Positions 20,926-28,347 of a stretch of DNA of 32,924 nt are shown in pieces. How positions within the stretch are numbered: the stretch's first letter is position 1; each line of letters opens with the position of its first letter. A program made the translations under genes and the position numbers. Below the pieces are notes generated by a model, which was not told the origin of the DNA, ran no database searches, and was given only the letters and a program-made list of their open reading frames with translations. Source of the stretch: Candidatus Monoglobus merdigallinarum (lineage in GTDB: Bacteria; Bacillota; Clostridia; Monoglobales; Monoglobaceae); the NCBI GenBank assembly GCA_019112945.1, contig DXIJ01000005.1, positions 1 to 32,924 on the forward strand, in the 5' to 3' direction.

Positions 20926-20982
20926 TCGGGATAAATCATTGACCGAAATTCCGGTCAGCTAAATATTCTTTTAATGCTAATA

Positions 20983-21028
20983 TACAGCCGTTCCTTTTGG
21001 CAAATAAGGAACGGCTGTATTACTTTTT
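20983..21028 (+). terminator. Intrinsic terminator after kdgK
   Basis: TACAGCCGTTCCTT...AAGGAACGGCTGTA followed by TTACTTTTT. Confidence 0.85.
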
Positions 21029-21033
21029 GCGAT

Positions 21034-21081
21034 ATGATCGCATTAATATTTCTTATGGTTTTCACCATAAAAGCAATATAG
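21034..21081 (+). pseudogene. 5'-truncated toxin-peptide remnant (MIALIFLMVFTIKAI) of a type I TA-like module
   Basis: Shares ...ATAAAAGCAATATAG 3' end and flanking hairpins with the intact copy at 22043; lacks SD and promoter. Confidence 0.55.
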
Positions 21082-21157
21082 CCGCCCATCTGGCCAAAGG
21101 GACGGCTATAAATTCATGTTCTTTTGGCTAACCTAACTTTAGGGTTGCCTTTTATCT
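21070..21157 (-). ncRNA. Putative antisense antitoxin-like RNA, copy 1 (orphan)
   Basis: Minus promoter TTGACA-17-TATAAT (21164-21192); ends at hairpin TATAGCCG..CGGCTATA followed by TTGCTTTTAT. Confidence 0.6.
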
Positions 21158-21372
21158 GCTTTTATTATATATTTTTTTCTTAAATTTGTCAAGGACGTTT
21201 GTTTTCTTAAATTGGGTTTTAAGTTATCGAATTTTTATTTCAGCCTCTCCCTCGCCTGCGTCAAAGCAAGCTGCGCTTGTTCGTTTTTGCTCAAAGAGCA
21301 AAAAGCTCACCCGCTGCGCTGCTTTTCCTTTCAAACAAAAGTCCGCTGCGCCGGGACTTTTGTTTGGTTAAG
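21122..21372 (+). repeat. About 250-bp direct repeat, copy 1
   Basis: Near-identical to 22175-22420; contains antisense promoter and perfect hairpin CAAACAAAAGTCC/GGACTTTTGTTTG. Confidence 0.9.
21164..21192 (-). promoter_or_regulatory. Consensus sigma-A promoter of antisense RNA copy 1
   Basis: Minus TTGACA - AATTTAAGAAAAAAATA (17) - TATAAT. Confidence 0.85.
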
Positions 21373-21932
21373 TCTTTGCAAGCCTGCCGAAGTTTGCACC
21401 AACCAAAATTGTTATTTGGTTAGATAACTATCACACGCCTGTATACTCAACACTTTGCTAAAGGTGCTGACCCAAACTACGGCAGGTGAGCCCTTGGGCG
21501 AACACGTTAGGTGCGGAGGCGAGAGTTAGTTTATAATTAGACGGATTCTATTATCTTTAATTGCTGTCTCTGCCGCGCCTGCGCGCCTATCGCGTTCGCT
21601 AACGCTCACCTACCGAAGTTTGCACTTATCCGAAAGTTTTTAGGATAAACTCAATATTTGACTGAGAACAAACCCGTCACGTCCTAATCCCTGCGTCGGA
21701 GCGAGAGCGTCGCATAGAATATTTTAAGTTGCTTATACTATCTGCCCATTTCCGCGCCTGCGCACCTCCGCGCTCACTCCGTTCGCCTGCCGATGTTTGC
21801 ATTAACCAAAAATGTTATTTGGTTAGATAACTATCCCACGCCTGCATACTCAACACTTTGCCGAGTATAAACCCGCCCAAGTCCTATTCTCTATTCGCTA
21901 ATCTCTAATCCCTACGTTCCTACGTTCCTACG
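21370..21932 (+). repeat. Modular intergenic repeat array with variable hairpins
   Basis: Three CTRCCGAWGTTTGCA flanks (21382, 21608, 21785), each followed by a different hairpin; ends in ...CTAATCCCTACGTT. Confidence 0.85.
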
Positions 21933-21961
21933 TTGACATAATATATCATTTATTGTATAAT
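21933..21961 (+). promoter_or_regulatory. Consensus promoter of the toxin mRNA
   Basis: TTGACA - TAATATATCATTTATTG (17) - TATAAT. Confidence 0.85.
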
Positions 21962-22003
21962 ATTGTCAGCAGATAAACAGGTAATTGAAGGACGGTTAGC
22001 CAT

Positions 22004-22033
22004 CTCCTGCGCTGCGGCTGCAGCAGAAAGGAG
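22004..22033 (+). promoter_or_regulatory. SD-sequestering hairpin in toxin 5' UTR
   Basis: CTCCT..GCTGC-GGCT-GCAGC..AGGAG; the 3' arm is part of the SD AAAGGAGGTG. Confidence 0.6.
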
Positions 22034-22042
22034 GTGTCGCTT

Positions 22043-22117
22043 ATGTGGAACACAATAATTAAGTTTATTGTATCTATTATACTTATTTATATGATAGTGT
22101 CCATAAAAGCAATATAG
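22043..22117 (+). CDS. Candidate type I TA toxin: 24-aa hydrophobic peptide MWNTIIKFIVSIILIYMIVSIKAI
   Basis: ATG preceded by AAAGGAGGTGTCGCTT SD; single hydrophobic helix; stop inside overlap with antisense RNA; too short for the ORF track. Confidence 0.75.
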   Translation: MWNTIIKFIVSIILIYMIVSIKAI

Positions 22118-22210
22118 CCGTTCCTCCGGTCAAGGAAATGGCTATATTATTAATTATTAATTATTAATATACCTTTTTGGCTAACCTAACTTTAGGTTTA
22201 CCTTTTATCT
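22103..22210 (-). ncRNA. Candidate antisense antitoxin RNA overlapping the toxin 3' end
   Basis: Promoter 22217-22245; terminator ATATAGCC..TTCCT/AGGAA..GGCTATAT followed by TTGCTTTTAT on the minus strand. Confidence 0.7.
22179..22206 (+). terminator. Toxin mRNA terminator
   Basis: GGCTAACCTAACTTTAGGTTTACC followed by TTTT; parallel hairpin in the other two loci. Confidence 0.55.
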
Positions 22211-22216
22211 GCTTTT

Positions 22217-22245
22217 ATTATATATTTTTTTCTTAAATTTGTCAA
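22217..22245 (-). promoter_or_regulatory. Consensus promoter of the antitoxin RNA
   Basis: Minus TTGACA - AATTTAAGAAAAAAATA (17) - TATAAT. Confidence 0.88.
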
Positions 22246-22428
22246 GGTCTTTTGTTTTCTTAAATTGGGTTTTAAGTTATCGAATTTTTATTTCAGCCTC
22301 TGCCTACGTCAAAGCAAGCTCCGCTTGTTCGTTTTTGCTCAAAGAGCAAAAAGCTCACCCACTGCGCTGCTTTTCCTTTCAAACAAAAGTCCGCTGCGCC
22401 GGGACTTTTGTTTGGTTAAGCAAGCCTT

Positions 22429-22539
22429 GCCTACCGAAGTTTGCAGAACACCTTAATTTTAAGGCGTAGAAAAAACTTTACCGAGAGTAAGCCCGTCACA
22501 CGCCCTAATACCTATTCCCTAATCTCTAATCCCTACGTT
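22429..22539 (+). repeat. Modular intergenic repeat, single unit overlapping the 3' end of the permease ORF
   Basis: GCCTACCGAAGTTTGCA, hairpin ACACCTTA/TAAGGCGT, tail CTAATCTCTAATCCCTACGTT. Confidence 0.85.
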
Positions 22540-23700
22540 GGCGGCTGTCTCCCGCAAAGCAGGGTATATACCGGCAAGTGCGGCAAAGACCGCCGAGAAC
22601 AGCACCGGCAGCAGCACTGCGGGTATCAAAAACCAATCTATGATCACGCCGACGCCGCTTATCATGCACACTGCGGCGCCGATACCGACCCCTATAAGCG
22701 CACCGGCCAGCGAACCGAAAAATGCGCACAGCACGCATACAAATTCCTTTTTCAAAAACGCTGCCGTCTTAGTATGCCCGCGCGGGAGCTTCTCCCTGCT
22801 TGACGGGTACAGCGCAAACATCATAAGCATAAGCCCGCTTATAACCAAAAGCGCGGCAAAAATTCCCAGAACTGTCATGTTATAAGAACTTCCGCCCTCG
22901 GTCAAATTCAGGCTGAATTCCGTACTGCGCGAAATATCCGAGACATATTTAAAAATATCGTCATACGCCCTGCCGGGACTTGTGACCGAAAATATGTATT
23001 CGGTTATGTTGTTTGAGTTCATAAGCAGCCGCGCGCTCGTGTACGGGATCACCGCCAGGCTCCCGGGGCTGTAGCCGGAGCTGCCCGTCATAACGCCTTT
23101 GACGGTGAATATGCGCCCGCCGAGCCTTATCTCCTGCCCCACGGGGTCGGCTTCTCCGAAAACAGAATCTGCAAGCTCACGGCTTATGACCGCCTCCGCT
23201 CTCCTTGCGTTTGTATCAGCCGCCGTGAACCCCTCGCCGCCCGCAAAATCAACGGGTGCGTTCTCAAAAAATGTCTCGTCGGACGCCAGCACGGCGCAGC
23301 CCGCCGCCGTGCTTCCGGCGGAGGCTTCGATATTTTCGATCCGCTGTGCCGGAGTGACCGCTCTTACATATTCACTTTCAAGCTCTCTTAATGCGCCGAT
23401 ATCTATTCCCGAATCCGCACTTCCGAGGCTCAGGGCAATACTGCCCAAGCCATACGGGTTTTTGCTGTAGCCCGCAGCGGTATCGCTTGAGCGCTGCCAC
23501 AGCAGATATGATGAAATAACCGCCAGGGCAACAACAAAGCCCAGCGCGGCTATAAGCGCCTGGGTCTTGTTTTTCTTTATTTCCGAAACGGCCGCGGCAG
23601 ACGCAGCCCTGAGACTGCCGCCCCGCCGTATTTTTACCGTTTCGCTTAAATTTTCATTCGCTTTACTTTTAAATCTCATCGCTAACTTCCTGATAATCAT
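22519..23700 (-). CDS. MacB/FtsX-family ABC transporter permease, C-terminus altered by repeat
   Basis: N-terminal TM, extracellular MacB-like domain, three C-terminal TM; ends YPALRETAANVGIRD with the last residues encoded by repeat. Confidence 0.85.
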   Translation of the reverse strand: MIIRKLAMRFKSKANENLSETVKIRRGGSLRAASAAAVSEIKKNKTQALIAALGFVVALAVISSYLLWQRSSDTAAGYSKNPYGLGSIALSLGSADSGIDIGALRELESEYVRAVTPAQRIENIEASAGSTAAGCAVLASDETFFENAPVDFAGGEGFTAADTNARRAEAVISRELADSVFGEADPVGQEIRLGGRIFTVKGVMTGSSGYSPGSLAVIPYTSARLLMNSNNITEYIFSVTSPGRAYDDIFKYVSDISRSTEFSLNLTEGGSSYNMTVLGIFAALLVISGLMLMMFALYPSSREKLPRGHTKTAAFLKKEFVCVLCAFFGSLAGALIGVGIGAAVCMISGVGVIIDWFLIPAVLLPVLFSAVFAALAGIYPALRETAANVGIRD

Positions 23701-23721
23701 CAGCCCCCGCGCACCGCAGAA

Positions 23722-25890
23722 CTACAGGTCTGTCACTCCTGTAGCCGACCTGCCCGTTGACCTCACGTTCTCTCCGCTTGTGTCTTCACCGCCGCCTGCA
23801 CTTTCTCCGCCGCTTCCGTCAGCATCCCCGCTGCCTGACGGTGACGGCGACACAGCCGGTACGACATCCCCGGCTTCATCCGGGTTGTACAGAACGCTGT
23901 CGCCGACCCTAAGGCCGGAAAGTATCTCAACACTCGCACCGTCGCTGAGCCCGTACTGTATCTTGGCAAGCTGATAACCCTCGGGCACCTCTATATCCGG
24001 ATAATCCGCAGGGTTTACCATATTCTCCTCCGTCAGGCTTGACGAATCGGTCACTACCAGGGCGTGCGAGCCGTCTGATTCATAAAGCGCATTGCTCGGA
24101 AGCGTCAAAACATTTATTGCAGAATTGATAATAATCTTAGCGTCAACATTCATGCCTGATTTGAGCCGTCCCGGCTCCGATACGCTGATCTCGACCGCAT
24201 AGGCCGTAACGCCGTCGCCCTTTTTCTCGCCCTGACCTGCAATGTTGGTAATCTCGCCGCTGAATGTCTCGCCCGGGAGCGCGTTCGCCGTTATAACGAC
24301 CGTCTGACCCAGCTCAACATTCCAGATATCAAGCTCGTCCACATCGATCGTGAACTTCATTCTGCTCATATCCGCTATGACCATAAGCGGCTCGCCGCTT
24401 CCATCTGCGCTTACGTTATCGCCTATTTTCGCATTCTTGACAAGTATTGTGCCGTCTATCGGAGAAGCTATCCTGTACTTTTCAAGCTCTTTCTGCGCCT
24501 GCTCGAGAGCAAGCTCCGCAGACTCCCTGTCAAGCTCGCGGTTCTCCGACGTGCCCGAAGCGTCGCTCCTGAGCGTGGCTATGACCTGTCCCGCCGTAAC
24601 GTTTGCGCCGTTTCTGACGCTCACGCTCTGAACCGTACCGGTCACGGACGGTATAAGCGCGATCTCCGCACCGCCAGCCTGGGTTATGGTGGCTATCTTG
24701 CCGCCGTTTATCGTGCTTCCGGCCGAAATATTGAGGTCGCTTATAACGCCGGTCGCGTTTGCATAAATCCTGAGGTCGGTTGTCGATGACGATGACGACG
24801 AGGCCGTCTGCGAACGCCTGACTGCATTCTCGGCCTGCTGCACCGCCAGCTGGGCGTTGGTATCGTCAATTTTGTAGACCAGCTCGCCCGCTCTGACCGC
24901 TTCGCCCGCATTGAGCGGCGATTCTGTGACCGCACCGCTGACAAGCGGGGTTATATTATATGTTGCATTAGGCTCCACATTGCCCGCCGCCGACATAGTT
25001 TTAATAATATTTCCCTTAACCGCATAGACCTCGCTGTAGCCCATGAGCGGGTCAAACGGATATCTGAACGCAATTATCGTGCCCACCAGGGCGGCGATAA
25101 CAACCACTGCCGCGCACGCGCCCACGATGAACCATCTGCGCTTTTTCAGGAACGCCCTGAATTTGCCCGGCTGCTCAGGCTCGTCCTCCTCCTCCTCGAT
25201 ATCATCGAGGTCGTAATACGACTTTTCCGTCACCTCGGAACGTATGCTCCGCGGCGCGTATGCCGCGTACACAAGCTCCTTATCAAAGGTATCGTTTATT
25301 TCATCTTCGCCTGCCGGGGCTTCCGCCTCTTCGCTCACGGACGGCTCATCCTCCGTCCCGCCGGCAGCTGCGTCTGCCGTCTGCACGTCCTCCGGGCTGT
25401 ATTCCTCTCCGTATGCCAGCAAGGAATCCTCCAGCCGGCGGCTGCGGCTCTCTGACACATAATCATGCGTCCTGCCGGCCGCACGTTCAATCTCTCCGGC
25501 GTCCATCTCTCCCGTACTGCCGCCGTCCTGCGCGTCGTCATATACCACGTCCGTATCCAACTCATCCGTATAATCATCAGAGAGCTCTGTATTCTCAAAG
25601 CCGCTTTCATAATCCTCCAAGTCACCGCCGTGCTCCGGCGCACTGCCGTAAGGCTCATCCTCCGCCATACTGTCTTTAAAAACGTCAAAAGCACCGTCAT
25701 TTAAAAATGCGGCGTCATTCTCCTGAGGATAACCCTCGGGCGTATCCTTGCTGTTTGCATCACTGTTCTCATCAAGAATTTTTTCCGGATTAAAGCTGCT
25801 CTCATCGCTTAGGCTGTCATATGCCTTCTTAAGCTCACTGTTCTCTTTGACTTTATTCTTATCGGAAAACAATTTATCAAAAAAACTCAT
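23722..25890 (-). CDS. HlyD/MacA-type efflux periplasmic adaptor with long acidic N-terminal cytoplasmic extension
   Basis: TM RRWFIVGACAAVVVIAALVGTIIAF; biotinyl-lipoyl-like and beta-barrel segments (KSGMNVDAKIIINSA). Confidence 0.88.
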   Translation of the reverse strand: MSFFDKLFSDKNKVKENSELKKAYDSLSDESSFNPEKILDENSDANSKDTPEGYPQENDAAFLNDGAFDVFKDSMAEDEPYGSAPEHGGDLEDYESGFENTELSDDYTDELDTDVVYDDAQDGGSTGEMDAGEIERAAGRTHDYVSESRSRRLEDSLLAYGEEYSPEDVQTADAAAGGTEDEPSVSEEAEAPAGEDEINDTFDKELVYAAYAPRSIRSEVTEKSYYDLDDIEEEEDEPEQPGKFRAFLKKRRWFIVGACAAVVVIAALVGTIIAFRYPFDPLMGYSEVYAVKGNIIKTMSAAGNVEPNATYNITPLVSGAVTESPLNAGEAVRAGELVYKIDDTNAQLAVQQAENAVRRSQTASSSSSSTTDLRIYANATGVISDLNISAGSTINGGKIATITQAGGAEIALIPSVTGTVQSVSVRNGANVTAGQVIATLRSDASGTSENRELDRESAELALEQAQKELEKYRIASPIDGTILVKNAKIGDNVSADGSGEPLMVIADMSRMKFTIDVDELDIWNVELGQTVVITANALPGETFSGEITNIAGQGEKKGDGVTAYAVEISVSEPGRLKSGMNVDAKIIINSAINVLTLPSNALYESDGSHALVVTDSSSLTEENMVNPADYPDIEVPEGYQLAKIQYGLSDGASVEILSGLRVGDSVLYNPDEAGDVVPAVSPSPSGSGDADGSGGESAGGGEDTSGENVRSTGRSATGVTDL

Positions 25891-26049
25891 TCGTTTTCCT
25901 CCCGTATGTATTTAAACAAAAAATCCCTCTATGATAAATGCTTTGTCTTTAATTGTATCAAAAGTTTATCACCAAATTGTTAAGCGAATATTAATATTAT
26001 ATTACCTTTGTTATAAATATTGTCTGCCGCAGCGCGGAGAAATATACGC

Positions 26050-26793
26050 TCAGCCGATATATTTTTTCACAATATAGTCATTGCCCTTGTTCTCCAGCTC
26101 ATCATCAAGCGGTGCGAGCGAGGTAAATTCGGGGTATTTCCGCTTCAGGGCGCAGCTTAAAATATAATCGCACAGCTGCGGGTTCTTGGGCAGGAGCGGG
26201 CCGTGGAGATAGGTCGCGACAGTGTTCTTGTATATCACGCCCTCATAGCCGCTGCTGCCGGTGTTTCCGTTTCCGTACGCGACCTGCCCCAGAGGCTTCA
26301 CACCCTCGCCCAAATACGTTCTGCCCGCGTGGTTCTCAAAGCCCACTACCGGGCGGTCAAACATCGGGCACTTCAGCACAACGTTGCCGATAAGCCGCGT
26401 GTCGCCGGAGTTTGTATAAATATCAAGTATGTCAAGACCCTCTATTTTGGTCTTTGCAGTCATGTAGTATTTGCCCAAAAGCTGATATCCGCCGCACACC
26501 GCCAAAAGTGCGCCGCCGCTCTCAACGTGCGCCTTGATCTCGTCACGCTTCCCGCGCAGCAGACCGCACACGATCTCCTGCTCGCGGTCTGAGCCGCCGC
26601 CCAGGAACAGTATGTCCGCGCCGCTCAAATCGGCGCTGCCGTCACTGTTGGTGCATTCATAAACATTTGCCGATATCCCCCGCCACTTAAGACGCTTTTC
26701 CATGCAGGCAATGTTGCCGCGGTCTCCGTAAAGGTTCAAAAGGTCGGGGTAGAGATGAACTATATTTATCTGATAATTATTGGTATTTTCCAT
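26050..26793 (-). CDS. gatD: Lipid II isoglutaminyl synthase glutaminase subunit GatD
   Basis: HLYPDLLNLYGDRGNI, GGALLAVCGGYQLLG, ATYLHGPLLPKNP; start MENTNNYQ with GGGAGGTG SD. Confidence 0.92.
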   Translation of the reverse strand: MENTNNYQINIVHLYPDLLNLYGDRGNIACMEKRLKWRGISANVYECTNSDGSADLSGADILFLGGGSDREQEIVCGLLRGKRDEIKAHVESGGALLAVCGGYQLLGKYYMTAKTKIEGLDILDIYTNSGDTRLIGNVVLKCPMFDRPVVGFENHAGRTYLGEGVKPLGQVAYGNGNTGSSGYEGVIYKNTVATYLHGPLLPKNPQLCDYILSCALKRKYPEFTSLAPLDDELENKGNDYIVKKYIG

Positions 26794-26795
26794 GA

Positions 26796-28154
26796 TCAAG
26801 CACCTCCCTGCGGCGCAGCAAGCGTCTGATGAGTCTCGCCGCTGAGCTTCAGCATTGCCGTCTGTGTCGGATAAAGCGCGGTGTAGTTTACCAGTACATA
26901 GCACACCTCGGCGTCCGAGTGCGCAAGACATCTTTTAAGAGCCTCCCGCATATCCGAAGTCATAAAATCGACCTTGACGCCGGCGTACTTAAATCTCAGC
27001 GAGATATCGTACATTCTGATGCCGGTCGTTGTCAGAGTATTTAAATTTGCCTGCGCGAGATTGTCAAAATCAACATCCCAAAGCCAGGACACATCGCGGC
27101 CGTCGTTTGCCAAGTCGTTTATCGCAACGATAACGTCTTTCCTGCGCTTGTCCAGCAGCACGGTCTGGATAGCCTGATTGAATCCGGCCGGATTTTTGGC
27201 AAGGTTCAGGATAAACGGCTTTCCGCCTATCTCGATAAGCTCCATTCTTCCTATCTGAGGCTTGTAATCGCTGAGCACTGCGTTAAAGTCGAGCGCGTTT
27301 GTCTCCATGGTGTTTAAAGCCGCGTACACGGCGAGCACATTATAGATATTGTAAAAGCCCCTGTAGTTTACGTCTATGCTCCTGCCGCCGACGTCAAACT
27401 TCATGGACGATGACAGGTCAACATTGGTCGCCGCAAAGTCGATATGCGGCCGCTTGTTTCCGCACGCCGGGCAGTAGTAATCGCCCAGCTGGCTGTAGTG
27501 GAAGTAGTTATACACCTGCTCCGCTCCGCACTTTGCGCAGAAGCGCCCCTCCTTGGTCTCGTTGGTCTGGGGCAGGACTTTTTCCGATATGCCGAAATAA
27601 ACCGCGTCCCTGCCCTCTCCGAGAGAAGCCGTCAGCGGATCGTCTCCGTTCAGTATCAGCTTTACGTCTCCGGCCATGTCTATGGCCTCGCGCAGCAGGT
27701 CTATCGTAATATCTATCTCTCCGTATCTGTCAAGCTGGTCTCTGAACAGGTTGGTTATTATCATGTAATCCGGCTTAATATGGCGAAACACGCGCCTTGC
27801 GGACGCTTCGTCCACCTCCAGCACAGCGTAGTCCGCTTTAAGACGGCCGAACACATTGCAGGACATTGCAAATGCGGTGGCAACTCCGCCCACCATGTTT
27901 GCACCCAGGTTGTTGCAGACAGTCTTATAGCCGCACTTTTGCAGCGCAGTGTTTAAAAGATTGTTAGTAGTCGTTTTTCCGTTCGTTCCGCACGTAACAA
28001 TAACGCCCTTTTCGACATTTTTGGCAAGCCGTGAAATCAGATCGGGACAAATTTTAAGGGCTATAACCCCGGGAGACGATGATGATTTTTTCCCGATAAG
28101 CTTACCTATCACCGAGGACGCCTTGGCCGCCCAGACGGCCAACAGTTTGCGCAT
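26796..28154 (-). CDS. murT: Lipid II isoglutaminyl synthase Mur-ligase subunit MurT
   Basis: TCGTNGKTTTNNLL, Cys4 zinc motif CAKCGAEQ...CPACG, adjacent to gatD. Confidence 0.93.
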   Translation of the reverse strand: MRKLLAVWAAKASSVIGKLIGKKSSSSPGVIALKICPDLISRLAKNVEKGVIVTCGTNGKTTTNNLLNTALQKCGYKTVCNNLGANMVGGVATAFAMSCNVFGRLKADYAVLEVDEASARRVFRHIKPDYMIITNLFRDQLDRYGEIDITIDLLREAIDMAGDVKLILNGDDPLTASLGEGRDAVYFGISEKVLPQTNETKEGRFCAKCGAEQVYNYFHYSQLGDYYCPACGNKRPHIDFAATNVDLSSSMKFDVGGRSIDVNYRGFYNIYNVLAVYAALNTMETNALDFNAVLSDYKPQIGRMELIEIGGKPFILNLAKNPAGFNQAIQTVLLDKRRKDVIVAINDLANDGRDVSWLWDVDFDNLAQANLNTLTTTGIRMYDISLRFKYAGVKVDFMTSDMREALKRCLAHSDAEVCYVLVNYTALYPTQTAMLKLSGETHQTLAAPQGGA

Positions 28155-28231
28155 TAACTCTCACCCCTTAGGCAGTAATTCATGCGGCCGCCGGTTTGGA
28201 GCCAAAGCGGCAGCCGCATATATATTTTACT

Positions 28232-28260
28232 ATTATAACGGAAACGAATTTGCTTTTCAA
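28232..28260 (-). promoter_or_regulatory. murT-gatD promoter
   Basis: Minus TTGAAA - 17 nt - TATAAT. Confidence 0.75.
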
Positions 28261-28347
28261 GTTAATTTTTATCAAATTTTTGATACAAAACCCTACAATA
28301 TTATGGCATTATTGTAGCATTTATGTTATGGCGGCCTTAGATAAGCG

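Larger units (their letters stand above)
22175..22420 (+). repeat. About 250-bp direct repeat, copy 2
   Basis: Near-identical to 21122-21372, offset about 1053 bp. Confidence 0.9.

Noticed and set aside
22239-22469. ORFs of 61-76 aa (MSRxFVFLNWVLSYRIFISA..., 21186-21427 and 22239-22469)
   Set aside because: Recur only because the 250-bp direct repeat is duplicated; frames run into hairpins and indels shift them, with no SD. Considered noncoding.
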